Shown: piece after piece, positions 8,609 through 18,101 of the stretch
Numbering within the stretch: the stretch's first letter is position 1
How the letters are laid out: each line of letters begins with the position of its first letter
Origin: Sphingomonas sp. Leaf9
Lineage (GTDB): Bacteria > Pseudomonadota > Alphaproteobacteria > Sphingomonadales > Sphingomonadaceae
Direction: 5' to 3'
NCBI RefSeq assembly: GCF_001421355.1
Contig: NZ_LMKC01000001.1
Span: 62,001 to 126,000 of the forward strand
DNA length: 64,000 nt
Notes under the pieces: model-generated
Seen by the model: only the letters and a program-made list of their open reading frames with translations
Told to the model about the DNA's origin: nothing
The model's database searches: none
Translations under genes and position numbers: made by a program

Positions 8609-10848
8609 CAGAATGCCTGCCCGATCGAGATATAGAGCGCGATCTTGGATTCTCCGGGGCGCCGGGCGATCGGCGTCGCGACATCGACCCGCATCGGGCC
8701 GAAATTGGTGTAGAAACGGCCGCCGATCCCCGCGCCAAAGCGGAGGTCGGAGCCTTTGGGCAGGCTCGATTCATAGACCTGCCCGGCGTCGATGAACGGC
8801 ACGATCCCGAAATTGCCGAAGCGATAGCGCGCCTCCAGCGCGAATTCGTTCAGGCTGCGGCCGCCGATCGGCCGGTTGAGGTTGTTGCCATCCTCGTCCA
8901 CCTCCGGCGTGCGGGGGCCAAGCTCCTGAAAGCCGAAGCCGCGCACCGACCCGCCGCCACCGGCATAGTAACGCCGCGACGGGGCAAGGTCGTCGCGCGC
9001 GATCCCCTGGATTGATCCGGCGCGGGCGCGACCGGCGATGACGATGCTCTCGCCGATCGGGTAATATGCGGTTCCTTCGACCATGAACCGGCCATAGGGG
9101 CGCGTGGCCCCCTGCACCGATGCTTCGGGGCTGGCGTTCAGTTTCAGGCGGAAGCCCTTGGTCGGGTTCAGCAGATTGTCGGACGTGTCGAACCCGGCGA
9201 ACAGCGGCAGCGCGGCGATGCCATAGGTCTTGCGACGACGCGCGCCGACGTCGAAGTCATAGGTGTCTTCGTTGGTGCCGATCAGTTCGGCGCCATAGGC
9301 ATAGGTAAAGCGCTTCTGCCAGATCGGCGTGGAATCGTACGACCAGCGGATGCCGAGCGTCCCGGTAAACGCCTCGAACGCGTTATAATTGCTGCGGCTG
9401 GCATTGGCGAGAATCTGGAAGGTCCGATCGCGCCGCCCGGCGTTCGACCGGCGGAACGTGACGCCCGCCCCCTGTTCCTGCGTTCCCGCCACGCCGCGCA
9501 CGATCAGCGCACCTTCCGGCGGGAAGAGATTGCGATGCGTCCACGATCCTTCGAGGCGGATACCCTGCCCCGTGCCATAGCCCGCTTCGCCGGCCAGCGT
9601 CCGTGCCGGCCCGGCGTCCTGCTTGACCAGCAGATTGACATATTCGGTGCCGTCCGGCGCGACCTGCCCGGTGCGCTGCGGCTCGACCGACACGCCCGAG
9701 AACAGCCCGGTCGACACCAGCGCCGCGCGCAGGTCGTCGACCTTGCGATTGTCGTACAGCTCGCCCTGCTTGAACCGGGCGAGCACGCCGACATGCTCGG
9801 CATCGAAGGCGAGCTTGCCCGTCGTGGAATAGGTGCCGAACGACGAGCGCGGCCCGGTCGTTACAGGCAGGGTATAGGCCCCGGTGACGGTCGTATCATC
9901 GAGCAGAATATCGCGCTGGCCGACCTGGACGAACGGATAGCCCTGCTGCGGCAGCTTCAGGCTGACATTGGCCTCTGCCGCCTGGATACGTTCGGCATCG
10001 ATCGGATCGCTGACCTTCAGCGGCAGCTCGCGCTGGACCAGGTTCGGCGGTACGGTCGGCTGGGTATCGATGCGGATCCAGCCCAAGGTGAACTGCTTGC
10101 CCGGAAGGGCCGTGACGACCGCGCGCACCTTCTGCCCCGGCGGTGTTTCGATCGCGGAGGTCGCGGTGCCGTCATAATAGCCCTTGGCGCGCATGATCCG
10201 AACGGCGAGTTGCTCGTCCTCCTTCGCACGGGCCTGCACCATCGCGGCGTTCGCGGCCTTGCCATCGCCTTCGCGCAGCGCCGACAGCGCGCGGAACTGC
10301 GTCTCGCCATCGATCGCGTCGAGGCCCTTGATGACGGTATCGTAACGGATTTCCACCGCGCGCTTGTCGTCCACCCCGGCGACTTCGACCGGGGTCACGT
10401 TGAACGACGACAGCGGCGTCAGCGGCTGGGCAAGCTCGGGCGCTTCGGGCTGTACCGCATCGGGCAGGGTTTCGGCGGGGAGCTGCGCTTCGGTCGCGGG
10501 CGCGGCCGGTGCCGGCAACGGCTGGACCTGCGGCGCCGGCGACGGCTTGGCATCAAATCCCGACAAGGGCTCAAGCGGCGCGTTAATGTCGCTGGAAAGG
10601 CTGGGCAGCGCCGCCTCGAACTCGCGATCGGGAACGATCGGCTCGATCGGCGGTTGCGCGGTGGTGGCGGTCGTCGGCGGTGTAACGCGATCCTGTGCCC
10701 TCGCGACCGGGATCATCATCGTACTGGCAAGCAGCGCAACCACCGTCGAGGCGCGAAATTCCCCCAAAACTTGTCCCCGTCCCCTTGGCGGACGTTGCGA
10801 CACACAACCCCCGTGAACCGAAAACGCCATGCGAACGAATTGGTTCAT
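8608..10848 (-). CDS. tamA: TamA, Omp85-family outer-membrane assembly protein
   Basis: This protein of up to 746 residues has a signal peptide ending in VARAQ, a Pro/Ala-rich spacer and then POTRA-type domains. A C-terminal 16-strand Omp85 barrel covers about residues 400-746 and includes RRYYAGGGGSVRGFGFQ, which contains the conserved VRGF motif. The last residues (YISIGQAF) end in Phe, typical of BamA-recognised barrels. The start is uncertain. ATG 10848 gives a long preamble before the signal peptide. An in-frame TTG at 10767, with GGGGAC upstream, would give a normal 25-residue signal peptide. It is longer than E. coli TamA (577) because of the spacer. It is coupled to tamB downstream. 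Confidence 0.9.
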   Translation of the reverse strand: MNQFVRMAFSVHGGCVSQRPPRGRGQVLGEFRASTVVALLASTMMIPVARAQDRVTPPTTATTAQPPIEPIVPDREFEAALPSLSSDINAPLEPLSGFDAKPSPAPQVQPLPAPAAPATEAQLPAETLPDAVQPEAPELAQPLTPLSSFNVTPVEVAGVDDKRAVEIRYDTVIKGLDAIDGETQFRALSALREGDGKAANAAMVQARAKEDEQLAVRIMRAKGYYDGTATSAIETPPGQKVRAVVTALPGKQFTLGWIRIDTQPTVPPNLVQRELPLKVSDPIDAERIQAAEANVSLKLPQQGYPFVQVGQRDILLDDTTVTGAYTLPVTTGPRSSFGTYSTTGKLAFDAEHVGVLARFKQGELYDNRKVDDLRAALVSTGLFSGVSVEPQRTGQVAPDGTEYVNLLVKQDAGPARTLAGEAGYGTGQGIRLEGSWTHRNLFPPEGALIVRGVAGTQEQGAGVTFRRSNAGRRDRTFQILANASRSNYNAFEAFTGTLGIRWSYDSTPIWQKRFTYAYGAELIGTNEDTYDFDVGARRRKTYGIAALPLFAGFDTSDNLLNPTKGFRLKLNASPEASVQGATRPYGRFMVEGTAYYPIGESIVIAGRARAGSIQGIARDDLAPSRRYYAGGGGSVRGFGFQELGPRTPEVDEDGNNLNRPIGGRSLNEFALEARYRFGNFGIVPFIDAGQVYESSLPKGSDLRFGAGIGGRFYTNFGPMRVDVATPIARRPGESKIALYISIGQAF

Positions 10849-10914
10849 ATCGAAATTTCACTGCATCCGATCCTGCCGCCGCTGCGTTGGTCGACGGCAG
10901 CAAGGGGAGCAGCG

Positions 10915-11919
10915 TTGACCGATACCGTACCGCCGATCGACCCGGCCACCATCCCGGGCAGCGCGTCTGAACATCCATGGCAGCATCCGTGGCCTGCGTG
11001 GCGTGCGATTTTCTTCCGCGTCTACACGATGGTCGGCTATCACAACCTGTCGCTGATGGCCGCCGGGGTTGCCTTCTACGCCTTTCTCTCGTTCGTGCCG
11101 CTCCTGGGTGCGATCGTCATGACCTATGGACTGATCGCTGATCCCGCCACGGTCGCGCGGCATATGGAGACGATCTTCGAACTGGTGCCGGCCGACGCCG
11201 CCCGGCTGATCTCCGACCAGTTGATCGCTGTCGTCACCACCGCATCGACCCAGGCGGGCCTGGGCCTGTTCATCGCATTGCTGCTGTCGATCTATGGCGC
11301 GATGCGCGCTGCCAGCGCGATCATCCAGGCACTGAACGTGATTTATGAGGAAGAAGACGAGCGCAGCATCGTCATCACGACGCTGTTGTCCGCGATGCTG
11401 ACGATCGCGGCGATCTTTGCCGGCGTCGTTGGCATCCTGTCGGCAGGCGTCTTGGCGTGGATTCGCAGCGAAACCGCATTCCTCGGCACCGTCGGCGCGA
11501 TCGTCGTGCAGGGGGCGACGTGGCTGGTCGCCGCGCTGATCGCCAGCGCCGCAATTGCCTTTGCCTATCGCTACGGGCCGGATCGGGCGCGGGCCAAATG
11601 GCGCTGGCTGTCGGTCGGATCGGTCGCCGCCACCCTGCTCTGGCTGCTCGCAACCGTGCTGTTCGGGCTCTACGCGGCCAATTTCGCCAATTACAACGCA
11701 ACCTATGGCGCGCTGGGCGCGGTCGTCGTGCTACTGATGTGGCTGTTCGTGTCGAGCTTCGCGATCCTGATCGGCGCGGAGATCAATGCGGAGGCCGAGC
11801 GACAGACGGCGGTGGACTCGACGGTGGGCCACCCGCTGCCGATGGGAAAGCGCGGCGCGCGCCTTGCCGACAGTCTGCCGAGCACGCGTCAGATGAAGCC
11901 GCGGCGCGACCGTTACTGA
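10915..11919 (+). CDS. YihY/BrkB-family inner-membrane protein
   Basis: This 334-residue integral membrane protein has about six hydrophobic segments. The family signature YHNLSLMAAGVAFYAFLSF occurs near residue 40, and GALGAVVVLLMWLF and ILIGAEINAEAER near the C-terminus. The YihY/BrkB family was once misnamed ribonuclease BN; its molecular function is unsettled, with envelope roles proposed. The start is TTG 10915, preceded by AAGGGGAG. The open frame extends far upstream only because the opposite strand codes for tamA. Its stop overlaps the convergent marR gene by seven bases. Confidence 0.88.
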   Translation: MTDTVPPIDPATIPGSASEHPWQHPWPAWRAIFFRVYTMVGYHNLSLMAAGVAFYAFLSFVPLLGAIVMTYGLIADPATVARHMETIFELVPADAARLISDQLIAVVTTASTQAGLGLFIALLLSIYGAMRAASAIIQALNVIYEEEDERSIVITTLLSAMLTIAAIFAGVVGILSAGVLAWIRSETAFLGTVGAIVVQGATWLVAALIASAAIAFAYRYGPDRARAKWRWLSVGSVAATLLWLLATVLFGLYAANFANYNATYGALGAVVVLLMWLFVSSFAILIGAEINAEAERQTAVDSTVGHPLPMGKRGARLADSLPSTRQMKPRRDRY

Positions 11920-12374
11920 CCAGCGGTTCGCTGCTCCATCGCATCGGCCGCTGCCTGGACGCGGGCCAGCATGTCGCGCAGGACGTCAATTTCCTGCGCG
12001 CTGAACGATGCGAACAGTTCCTGTTCGATCAGCAACGCCTTGGGCGCGACCTCATCGTACAGCGCCCGGCCGGATTTCGTGAGCCGCAGCAGGTGCGACC
12101 GCTGATCACCGGCATTCGCACTGCGCTCGACCAGCCCGCGATCGACCAGCGCGATCGCGCCGCGGCTGACCGTAACCTTGTCCATCCGGGTGGCGACGCA
12201 CAGCGCCTGCTGCGTGATGCCGTCATGTTCCGCAATGACGGTGACCAGCCGCCATTCGGGGATACGGAGGCCGAACAGCGAGCGATAGGTGGAGGCGATG
12301 GCGTCCGACACCCGGTTCGATGCAATCGACAGGCGATACGGAAGGAAGTCGTCCAGAAGCAGTCGTTTGTTCAC
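11913..12374 (-). CDS. MarR-family transcriptional regulator
   Basis: This 153-residue protein contains a winged helix-turn-helix: the recognition region is at about residues 55-80 (TQQALCVATRMDKVTVSR) and the wing contains DQRSHLLRLT. MarR proteins are dimeric repressors that often sense small phenolic or oxidant ligands; no ligand can be read here. It is divergent from the GntA-like/DUF1989 pair, and a 13-base palindrome lies just ahead of its start codon. Autoregulation and control of that pair are therefore plausible inferences. Confidence 0.9.
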   Translation of the reverse strand: MNKRLLLDDFLPYRLSIASNRVSDAIASTYRSLFGLRIPEWRLVTVIAEHDGITQQALCVATRMDKVTVSRGAIALVDRGLVERSANAGDQRSHLLRLTKSGRALYDEVAPKALLIEQELFASFSAQEIDVLRDMLARVQAAADAMEQRTAGQ

Positions 12375-12377
12375 GAC

Positions 12378-12390
12378 GGCAATTGTTGCC
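12378..12390. promoter_or_regulatory. Candidate MarR operator
   Basis: GGCAA-TTG-TTGCC has perfect five-base inverted arms and sits four bases upstream of the marR start codon, inside the divergent intergenic region. Size and position fit a MarR-family site. Assignment is inferred from position only. Confidence 0.4.
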
Positions 12391-12445
12391 GCTGTCCCCG
12401 CCGCCCGTCAACCGGCGGAACCGGTATCGCACGCGAAACGTAATG

Positions 12446-13162
12446 ATGGTCCATTCACGAGCCGGGATCTCCGCGATGTTCAATTGGAAGCACGAGGCGC
12501 AGGACAGCCTCGAAGCACTGCTGTTCGACCATATCGACGATCGCGCCTTCCCCTGTGTCGGAGCGAAATCGGCCATGGCGCGGGGCACGCTCGACGTTCT
12601 CGCCTGCTCCCGGATCGACAGCGCGTGGGACGATGTCCGCATCCACGACGCACTGATGCGGCTGGCGGAGGATTATCGCCGCGACCGGGCGATGTACCGT
12701 AGCTTCGCGGTGATCTTCGAGGGGCCGGACGACCTGAGCGAACCGCAATTCGAACATGCGCTGTGGCAGCGGGTGCAGTCGCTGTCGGACAAGGATGTGT
12801 GGCGCGGGCAGGATTATGACGCGCGGGTCAGCGCCGATCCCGACAACCCCCATTTCTCGCTGAGCTTCGGTGGCGAGGCTTTCTTCATCGTCGGCCTCCA
12901 TCCCCGCGCCAGCCGTCCCGCGCGTCGGTTCGAACGACCGACGCTCGTCTTCAACCTGCACGACCAGTTCGAACGGCTGCGCGCCGAGGGTAAATACGAG
13001 ACGATGCGTGAGAAGATCCTGGTCCGGGACGAGGCGCTGGCCGGCAGCCGCAACCCGATGCTTGCCCGCCATGGCACCACCAGCGAGGCTCGGCAATATA
13101 GCGGCCGGGTGGTCGACGACCGCTGGGCCTGCCCGTTCCACTATACGGGTGCGCCGAAGTGA
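12446..13162 (+). CDS. YqcI/YcgG (GntA-like) family protein, possible heme-dependent guanidino N-hydroxylase
   Basis: This protein of about 238 residues is recognisable by family blocks FPCVGAKSAMARG near the N-terminus, DNPHFSLSFGGEAFFIVGLH in the middle, and RNPMLARHG, SEARQYSGR and CPFHY near the end. The family includes GntA, reported as a heme-dependent N-hydroxylase in guanitoxin biosynthesis. Most members are uncharacterised, so the reaction here is unknown. The start is uncertain: ATG 12446 and ATG 12476 are both possible and neither has a strong ribosome site. Its TGA overlaps the GTG of the DUF1989 gene, so the two are likely co-translated. A MarR gene is divergent. Confidence 0.82.
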   Translation: MVHSRAGISAMFNWKHEAQDSLEALLFDHIDDRAFPCVGAKSAMARGTLDVLACSRIDSAWDDVRIHDALMRLAEDYRRDRAMYRSFAVIFEGPDDLSEPQFEHALWQRVQSLSDKDVWRGQDYDARVSADPDNPHFSLSFGGEAFFIVGLHPRASRPARRFERPTLVFNLHDQFERLRAEGKYETMREKILVRDEALAGSRNPMLARHGTTSEARQYSGRVVDDRWACPFHYTGAPK

Positions 13163-13746
13163 ACGTCTCCATTCCCGAACGATCCGGCACCGCGTTCCGG
13201 CTGGCCAAGGGCGATACGCTGGTCGTAATCGATCCGCGCGGGTGCCAGGTCGCCGACCTGCTGGCGTTCAACGCCGATGATCTGGACGAGGTGATCTCCT
13301 CCGGTCGGACGCTGGATTATGCCGAGACGATCCGGCTGACCACCGGCCACGCGCTCTATTCGAACCGCAGCCGGGTGATGCTGGACATCGTCGACGATAC
13401 CGTCGGCACCCACGACTTCCTGCTGACGCCGTGTTCCTACGACACGTTCCACCATTTCTATCCCGACCTGCCGCCGCATCGCGGCTGTTTCGGCAATCTC
13501 GCTGCCGCGCTGGAGCCGTATGGCGTGCAGCCCGATCGCATCCCGGTGGCGTTCAACTGCTTCATGAACGTGCCGATCGATGGCGCGACAGGACGCCTCA
13601 GTGTCCTGCCGCCGCTTAGCAAGGCAGGCGACTCGATCACGTTCCGCGCGGTGATGGATCTGGTGATCGGCCTCACCGCCTGTTCCGCGCCCGCATCGAA
13701 TGGCGGCAGTTTCAAGCCGATCGAATATCGGATCGAACCTGCCTAA
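13159..13746 (+). CDS. DUF1989 (urea carboxylase-associated) family protein
   Basis: This 195-residue protein belongs to the family found beside urea carboxylase and similar amide or guanidine genes. Supporting motifs are DPRGCQVADLLAFN, a possible metal-binding CSYDTFHHFYPD, GCFGNLA and FNCFMNVPID. The Cys and His residues suggest metal binding, but this is inference. Translation starts at GTG 13159, overlapping the preceding stop in a GTGA. No urea carboxylase or amidolyase is in the window, so its partner is the GntA-like protein. The stop overlaps the convergent prepilin peptidase gene by three bases. Confidence 0.82.
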   Translation: MNVSIPERSGTAFRLAKGDTLVVIDPRGCQVADLLAFNADDLDEVISSGRTLDYAETIRLTTGHALYSNRSRVMLDIVDDTVGTHDFLLTPCSYDTFHHFYPDLPPHRGCFGNLAAALEPYGVQPDRIPVAFNCFMNVPIDGATGRLSVLPPLSKAGDSITFRAVMDLVIGLTACSAPASNGGSFKPIEYRIEPA

Positions 13747-14489
13747 ACCGCCCAGCTGAGAAACGCGGCCCCGGCGAGCAGCGTGCCCAATGGCAACCGG
13801 TCGGTTGCCGTCGTCCGGCGACCGAGCAACGCGAGGGCCAGCACGACCGCCAGACCTGCCAGGGACGCGATCAACAGCACCTGTGGCAACGCGCGCCAAC
13901 CGAGCCACAGGCCGATCGCCCCGAACAGCTTCGGATCGCCACCGCCCAGCCCGATCCGCCCGCGCACCCGGCGATACCCTTCAGCCGCCAGCCACAGCAC
14001 ACCGAACCCCGCCACGCCGCCGATCAGCCGCGCTTTCAGGTCGGCACCCAGCCCCGCCAAGCCGCCGGCCAACGCCACCACCGCCAGCGTTCCCGTCAGC
14101 GCATCGGGCAACCAAAAGGCTACATGGTCAACCGCTCCCAGCGCCAGCAACAGCCAGCCGCACGCCGCGCCGGCCACGCCCTCCCACCCCGGTGCTACCA
14201 GTCCGGCGACGACCCCGATACCGGCGCCCAGCAACTCGGTAACGGCATGGCCCGGCGCGATCCTCCCACCGCACATCCGGCACCGTCCCTGCAACAGCAC
14301 GAAGCTGACGATCGGTATCAGCTCCATCGCGGTCAGCGTCCGCCCGCACCCGTCGCACATCGACCGCCCCACCAGCGCCGATCGTCCCGCCGGCCAGCGG
14401 ATAACGATCGTCGCGATGAAGCTGCCAAACACCGCGCCCAGCGTTCCCAACAGGATCGGCCAGAAAGCGGAAGGCAGCGCAAGCATCAT
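13743..14489 (-). CDS. Prepilin peptidase (A24 family)
   Basis: This 248-residue polytopic membrane aspartic protease cleaves, and usually methylates, type IV prepilins or type II secretion pseudopilins. The zinc-binding cysteine pairs are CDGCGR and CRMCGG in the first cytoplasmic loop. The two catalytic aspartates are in GAVDHVAFW and in the GxGD motif GGGDPKLFG. About eight hydrophobic segments are visible. The start is ATG 14489, or the adjacent ATG 14486. No pilin or secretion genes lie in the window, so its substrates are encoded elsewhere. Both cysteine pairs and both aspartates are intact. Confidence 0.92.
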   Translation of the reverse strand: MMLALPSAFWPILLGTLGAVFGSFIATIVIRWPAGRSALVGRSMCDGCGRTLTAMELIPIVSFVLLQGRCRMCGGRIAPGHAVTELLGAGIGVVAGLVAPGWEGVAGAACGWLLLALGAVDHVAFWLPDALTGTLAVVALAGGLAGLGADLKARLIGGVAGFGVLWLAAEGYRRVRGRIGLGGGDPKLFGAIGLWLGWRALPQVLLIASLAGLAVVLALALLGRRTTATDRLPLGTLLAGAAFLSWAV

Positions 14490-14576
14490 GGTCCGCGGCC
14501 TAGCGCGATTGCGGCGGCGCGGCCATCGCCCTAGATGATAACAAACGAAACAATGATAATTCCCGGAGAGCGTTCC

Positions 14577-15761
14577 ATGTCCGATCCCGTCGTCATCCTG
14601 TCCTATGCCCGCACGCCGATGGGCAGTTTCCAGGGGGCGCTGTCGGGTGCCACCGCAACGCAGCTGGGCGCGACGGCGGTCGGCGCGGCGGTCGCGCGGG
14701 CCGGCCTGTCGGGCGAAGCGGTCGAGCGCATCTACATGGGCTGCGTCCTGCCCGCCGGGCTGGGACAGGCCCCGGCGCGGCAGGCGGCGTTGGGTGCGGG
14801 ATTGCCGCAGCATGTCGAGGCAACGACCGTCAACAAGATGTGCGGATCGGGAATGCAGGCGGTGATGATGGCCGCCGACAGCATCGCCGCCGGCTCGGCC
14901 GATATCATCGTCGCGGGCGGCATGGAGAGCATGACCAACGCCCCCTACCTGTCGCAGCGTCACCGCAGCGGCGCGCGGATCGGCCATGACCGGCTGCTCG
15001 ACCATATGTATCTCGACGGGCTGGAGGATGCCTATGAACCCGGCCGGCTGATGGGCAGCTTTGCCGAGGAAACCGCCGCCGCCTATGGCTTCACCCGCGA
15101 GGCGCAGGACGCCTTTGCGATCGAATCGCTCACCCGCGCGCAGGCGGCACAGGCATCGGGCGCGTTCGATCGCGAGATCGTGGCCATGGAGATCGCCGGG
15201 CGAAAGGGCACGACCACCGTCCGCCTCGACGAACAGCCCGGGCGTGGCGACGTTACAAAGATTCCGACGCTGAAGCCCGCCTTTGCCAAGGACGGCACGA
15301 TCACCGCCGCCAACGCTTCCTCGATTTCCGACGGCGCGGCCGCGCTGGTGCTGGCGCGCGCCTCGGTCGCCGAGCGGCTGGGGCTGACCCCGATCGCGCG
15401 GATCGTCGCCCATGCCGGATACGCCCATGCCCCCGCCCGCTTCGCCACCGCACCGGTCTTCGCAATGCGCCGCGCGATGGAGCGGGCCGGCTGGAGCGCG
15501 GACGCGATCGATCTGTTCGAGGTGAATGAGGCGTTCGCCTGCGTCACCATGGCGGCGATGCACGACCTGGGCCTGCCCCACGACCGGGTGAACGTGCACG
15601 GCGGTGCCTGCGCGCTTGGCCATCCGATCGGGGCGAGCGGCGCGCGCGTGCTGGCCACGCTGTTGTCGGCACTGGAGACGCGCGGGCAGCGGCGCGGACT
15701 TGCGTCGTTGTGCATCGGCGGAGGCGAGGCGACCGCGCTGGCGCTCGAAATGGTCGACTGA
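14577..15761 (+). CDS. Acetyl-CoA C-acetyltransferase (thiolase)
   Basis: This 394-residue biosynthetic-type thiolase condenses two acetyl-CoA to acetoacetyl-CoA, or runs in reverse. The nucleophilic Cys is in KMCGSGMQ near residue 88. The catalytic His is in CALGHPIGASG and the second Cys in LCIGGGEA. NEAFA is also conserved. ATG 14577 follows GGAGAG. The name could be phaA or atoB depending on pathway. No other polyhydroxybutyrate or fatty-acid genes are adjacent, so its role is not set by context. Confidence 0.93.
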   Translation: MSDPVVILSYARTPMGSFQGALSGATATQLGATAVGAAVARAGLSGEAVERIYMGCVLPAGLGQAPARQAALGAGLPQHVEATTVNKMCGSGMQAVMMAADSIAAGSADIIVAGGMESMTNAPYLSQRHRSGARIGHDRLLDHMYLDGLEDAYEPGRLMGSFAEETAAAYGFTREAQDAFAIESLTRAQAAQASGAFDREIVAMEIAGRKGTTTVRLDEQPGRGDVTKIPTLKPAFAKDGTITAANASSISDGAAALVLARASVAERLGLTPIARIVAHAGYAHAPARFATAPVFAMRRAMERAGWSADAIDLFEVNEAFACVTMAAMHDLGLPHDRVNVHGGACALGHPIGASGARVLATLLSALETRGQRRGLASLCIGGGEATALALEMVD

Positions 15762-15786
15762 GGACCGGAACCTTATCGCCCCGCCC

Positions 15787-15801
15787 GGCGTAGGCTACGC
15801 C
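15787..15801. repeat. Short inverted repeat upstream of the YdeP-type gene
   Basis: GGCGTAG-G-CTACGCC is a perfect palindrome around one central base, and GGCGTAG recurs at 15805-15811. It lies in the leader of the molybdoenzyme operon. It could be an operator or a small hairpin. No regulator can be assigned. Confidence 0.3.
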
Positions 15802-15824
15802 ACAGGCGTAGAAAAGGAATTGCC

Positions 15825-18101
15825 GTGGCGGATCGGGACGATGTGGTGGGATATGACGGCCCGGCAGGCGGTTGGGGCTCGGTCAAGGGGATGTCGAAGG
15901 TCCTCGCCAAGGAGCGTAACCGCCCCGCCGCGCTGGCGCAACTCGCCCGGCAGAACAAGACCAAGGGCTTCATGTGCACGTCCTGCGCATGGGGCAAGCC
16001 GGCCGAGCCGCACCCGTTCGAATTTTGCGAAAACGGCGCCAAGGCGACCCTTTGGGACCTGACGCCCAATCGCTGCACGCCCAATTTTTTTGCCGAGCAT
16101 TCGGTCAGCGAATTGAAGACGTGGAAGGATTTCGACCTCGAGCATGTCGGGCGGCTGACGCACCCGATGCGTTACGACCATGCCACCGACCATTATGTCG
16201 AATGCGGCTGGGACGAGGCGTTCGCCGCGATCGGCACCGAACTGCGCGCGATCGACCCGAAGAAGGCGATCTTCTACGCCTCGGGCCGGGCCAGTCTCGA
16301 AACCTCGTATCTCTACGCGCTGTTCGCCCGCCTCTACGGCCACAACAACCTGCCCGACAGCTCGAACATGTGCCATGAGACGACCTCGGTCGCGCTCAAG
16401 AAGACGATCGGCGCGCCGGTCGGCACCTCGATCCTCGACGATTTCGAACATTGCGATGCGATGTTCTTCTTCGGCCAGAATACCGGGTCGAACAGCCCGC
16501 GCTTCCTCCACCCCTTGCGCGACGCGGTGAAGCGCGGGTGCAAGATCGTAACGTTCAACCCGGTCAAGGAACCGGGCCTGATCGCCTTCACCGATCCGCA
16601 GAACCCGTTCGAAATGGCGACGCGCAGCGAGACGAAGATCAGCTGCCAATATCATCAGGTAAAGCCCGGCGGCGACGTCGCGGTGATGATCGGCCTCGCC
16701 AAGCATGTGCTCGCCGCCGAGGACAAGAGCTGGGCCGAGCATCAGGTCCATGTGCTCGATATCGACTTCATCGAACAGCACACCCATGGCTGGGCCGAAT
16801 TCGAAGCGATGGTCCGCGCGACCGACTGGGCCGATATCGAACGCGAAAGCGGCCTGCCCCGCGCCGATATCGAAGCGGCGGGACAGGTCTATGTCGAGGC
16901 GGATCGCACGATCGGCATCTACGGCATGGGCCTGACGCAGCAGGTGAACGGCTTCGATAACGTCGCGACCTATGTCAACCTGCTGCTGATGAAGGGCAAT
17001 ATCGGGCGCGTCGGCACCGGCATGTCGCCGGTACGCGGGCACAGCAACGTGCAGGGCCAGCGCACCGTCGGCATTTCGGAAAAGCCCGAACTGGTGCCGA
17101 TGGACCGCCTGCGCGAGCTGTTCGATTTCGAACCGCCGATGGACCATGGCCACAACACCGTCGCCGCCTGCGAAGGCATCCTGAAGGGCGAGATCGATGC
17201 CTTCCTGTCGCTTGGCGGCAATTTCCTGCGCGCGATCCCCGATCTGGAACGGATCGAAGCGGCGTGGCCGCAGATGCGCCTGACGGTGCAGATCGCGACG
17301 AAGCTGAACCGCAGCCACCTCATCAACGGCAAGGTCGCCTATCTCCTCCCCTGCCTCGTGCGGACCGAGGTCGACCAGCAGGCAGGCGGCGAACAGATCG
17401 TCACGATCGAAGATACGTTCAGCCACATCCACGGATCGATCGCGACGCACGAACCGGCGAGCGAGCATCTGAAGTCCGAGGTCGCGATCGTCGCCGGCAT
17501 CGCGAAGGCGACGCTCGACCCCAATCCGAAGGTCGACTGGGACGGATGGACCGGCGACTATGCCAAGGTCCGCAAGCTGATCGAGGATACCTATCCCGAC
17601 CAGTTCCACGATTTCGAGGAACGGATGTTCACGCCCGGCGGCTTTTATCGCGGCAATTCCGCACGCGAGCGGGTGTGGAAGACGGAGAGCGGCAAGGCGG
17701 AATTCACCGTGCCGCGTTCGCTGTCGGGCACAAACATTCCCGACGCGCCGGGCCGGTTGCGGCTGGTGACGCTGCGGTCGAACGATCAGTTCAACACGAC
17801 CATCTATGGCTATGACGACCGCTTTCGCGGCATCACCGGCACGCGCGACGTCGTGCTGATGAACCCGAAGGAGATCGAGAAGGCCGGTCTGCACAAGGGG
17901 CAGGTCGTGACCATCGTCGGCGACGGCGACGACGGCATCGACCGCCGCGTTTCGGGCCTGAAGGTCGTGCCGTTCGACCTGCCCGATGGCTGCATCGCCG
18001 GCTATTATCCCGAACTCAACCCGCTGATCCCGCTTGGCTGGCATGATTTCGGGTCGCAGACGCCGGCTGCAAAGGCGGTGCCGGTGCGTATCGTCGCCTG
18101 A
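15825..18101 (+). CDS. FdhF/YdeP-family molybdopterin oxidoreductase
   Basis: This 758-residue cytoplasmic protein is related to the formate dehydrogenase alpha subunit. An early FMCTSCAWGKP plus EFCENGAK supplies Cys residues typical of this subfamily. Later motifs such as ASGRASLETSY, GQNTGSNSP and GNIGRVGTGMSPVRGHSN match the bis-MGD-binding fold. The C-terminal cofactor-binding domain is at about residues 640-758. The substrate of YdeP-type enzymes is not established; E. coli YdeP is linked to acid resistance. GTG 15825 follows AAAAGGA. The stop overlaps the fdhD start (TGATG), and mobA follows, so maturation genes are co-transcribed. No signal peptide is seen. Confidence 0.9.
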   Translation: MADRDDVVGYDGPAGGWGSVKGMSKVLAKERNRPAALAQLARQNKTKGFMCTSCAWGKPAEPHPFEFCENGAKATLWDLTPNRCTPNFFAEHSVSELKTWKDFDLEHVGRLTHPMRYDHATDHYVECGWDEAFAAIGTELRAIDPKKAIFYASGRASLETSYLYALFARLYGHNNLPDSSNMCHETTSVALKKTIGAPVGTSILDDFEHCDAMFFFGQNTGSNSPRFLHPLRDAVKRGCKIVTFNPVKEPGLIAFTDPQNPFEMATRSETKISCQYHQVKPGGDVAVMIGLAKHVLAAEDKSWAEHQVHVLDIDFIEQHTHGWAEFEAMVRATDWADIERESGLPRADIEAAGQVYVEADRTIGIYGMGLTQQVNGFDNVATYVNLLLMKGNIGRVGTGMSPVRGHSNVQGQRTVGISEKPELVPMDRLRELFDFEPPMDHGHNTVAACEGILKGEIDAFLSLGGNFLRAIPDLERIEAAWPQMRLTVQIATKLNRSHLINGKVAYLLPCLVRTEVDQQAGGEQIVTIEDTFSHIHGSIATHEPASEHLKSEVAIVAGIAKATLDPNPKVDWDGWTGDYAKVRKLIEDTYPDQFHDFEERMFTPGGFYRGNSARERVWKTESGKAEFTVPRSLSGTNIPDAPGRLRLVTLRSNDQFNTTIYGYDDRFRGITGTRDVVLMNPKEIEKAGLHKGQVVTIVGDGDDGIDRRVSGLKVVPFDLPDGCIAGYYPELNPLIPLGWHDFGSQTPAAKAVPVRIVA

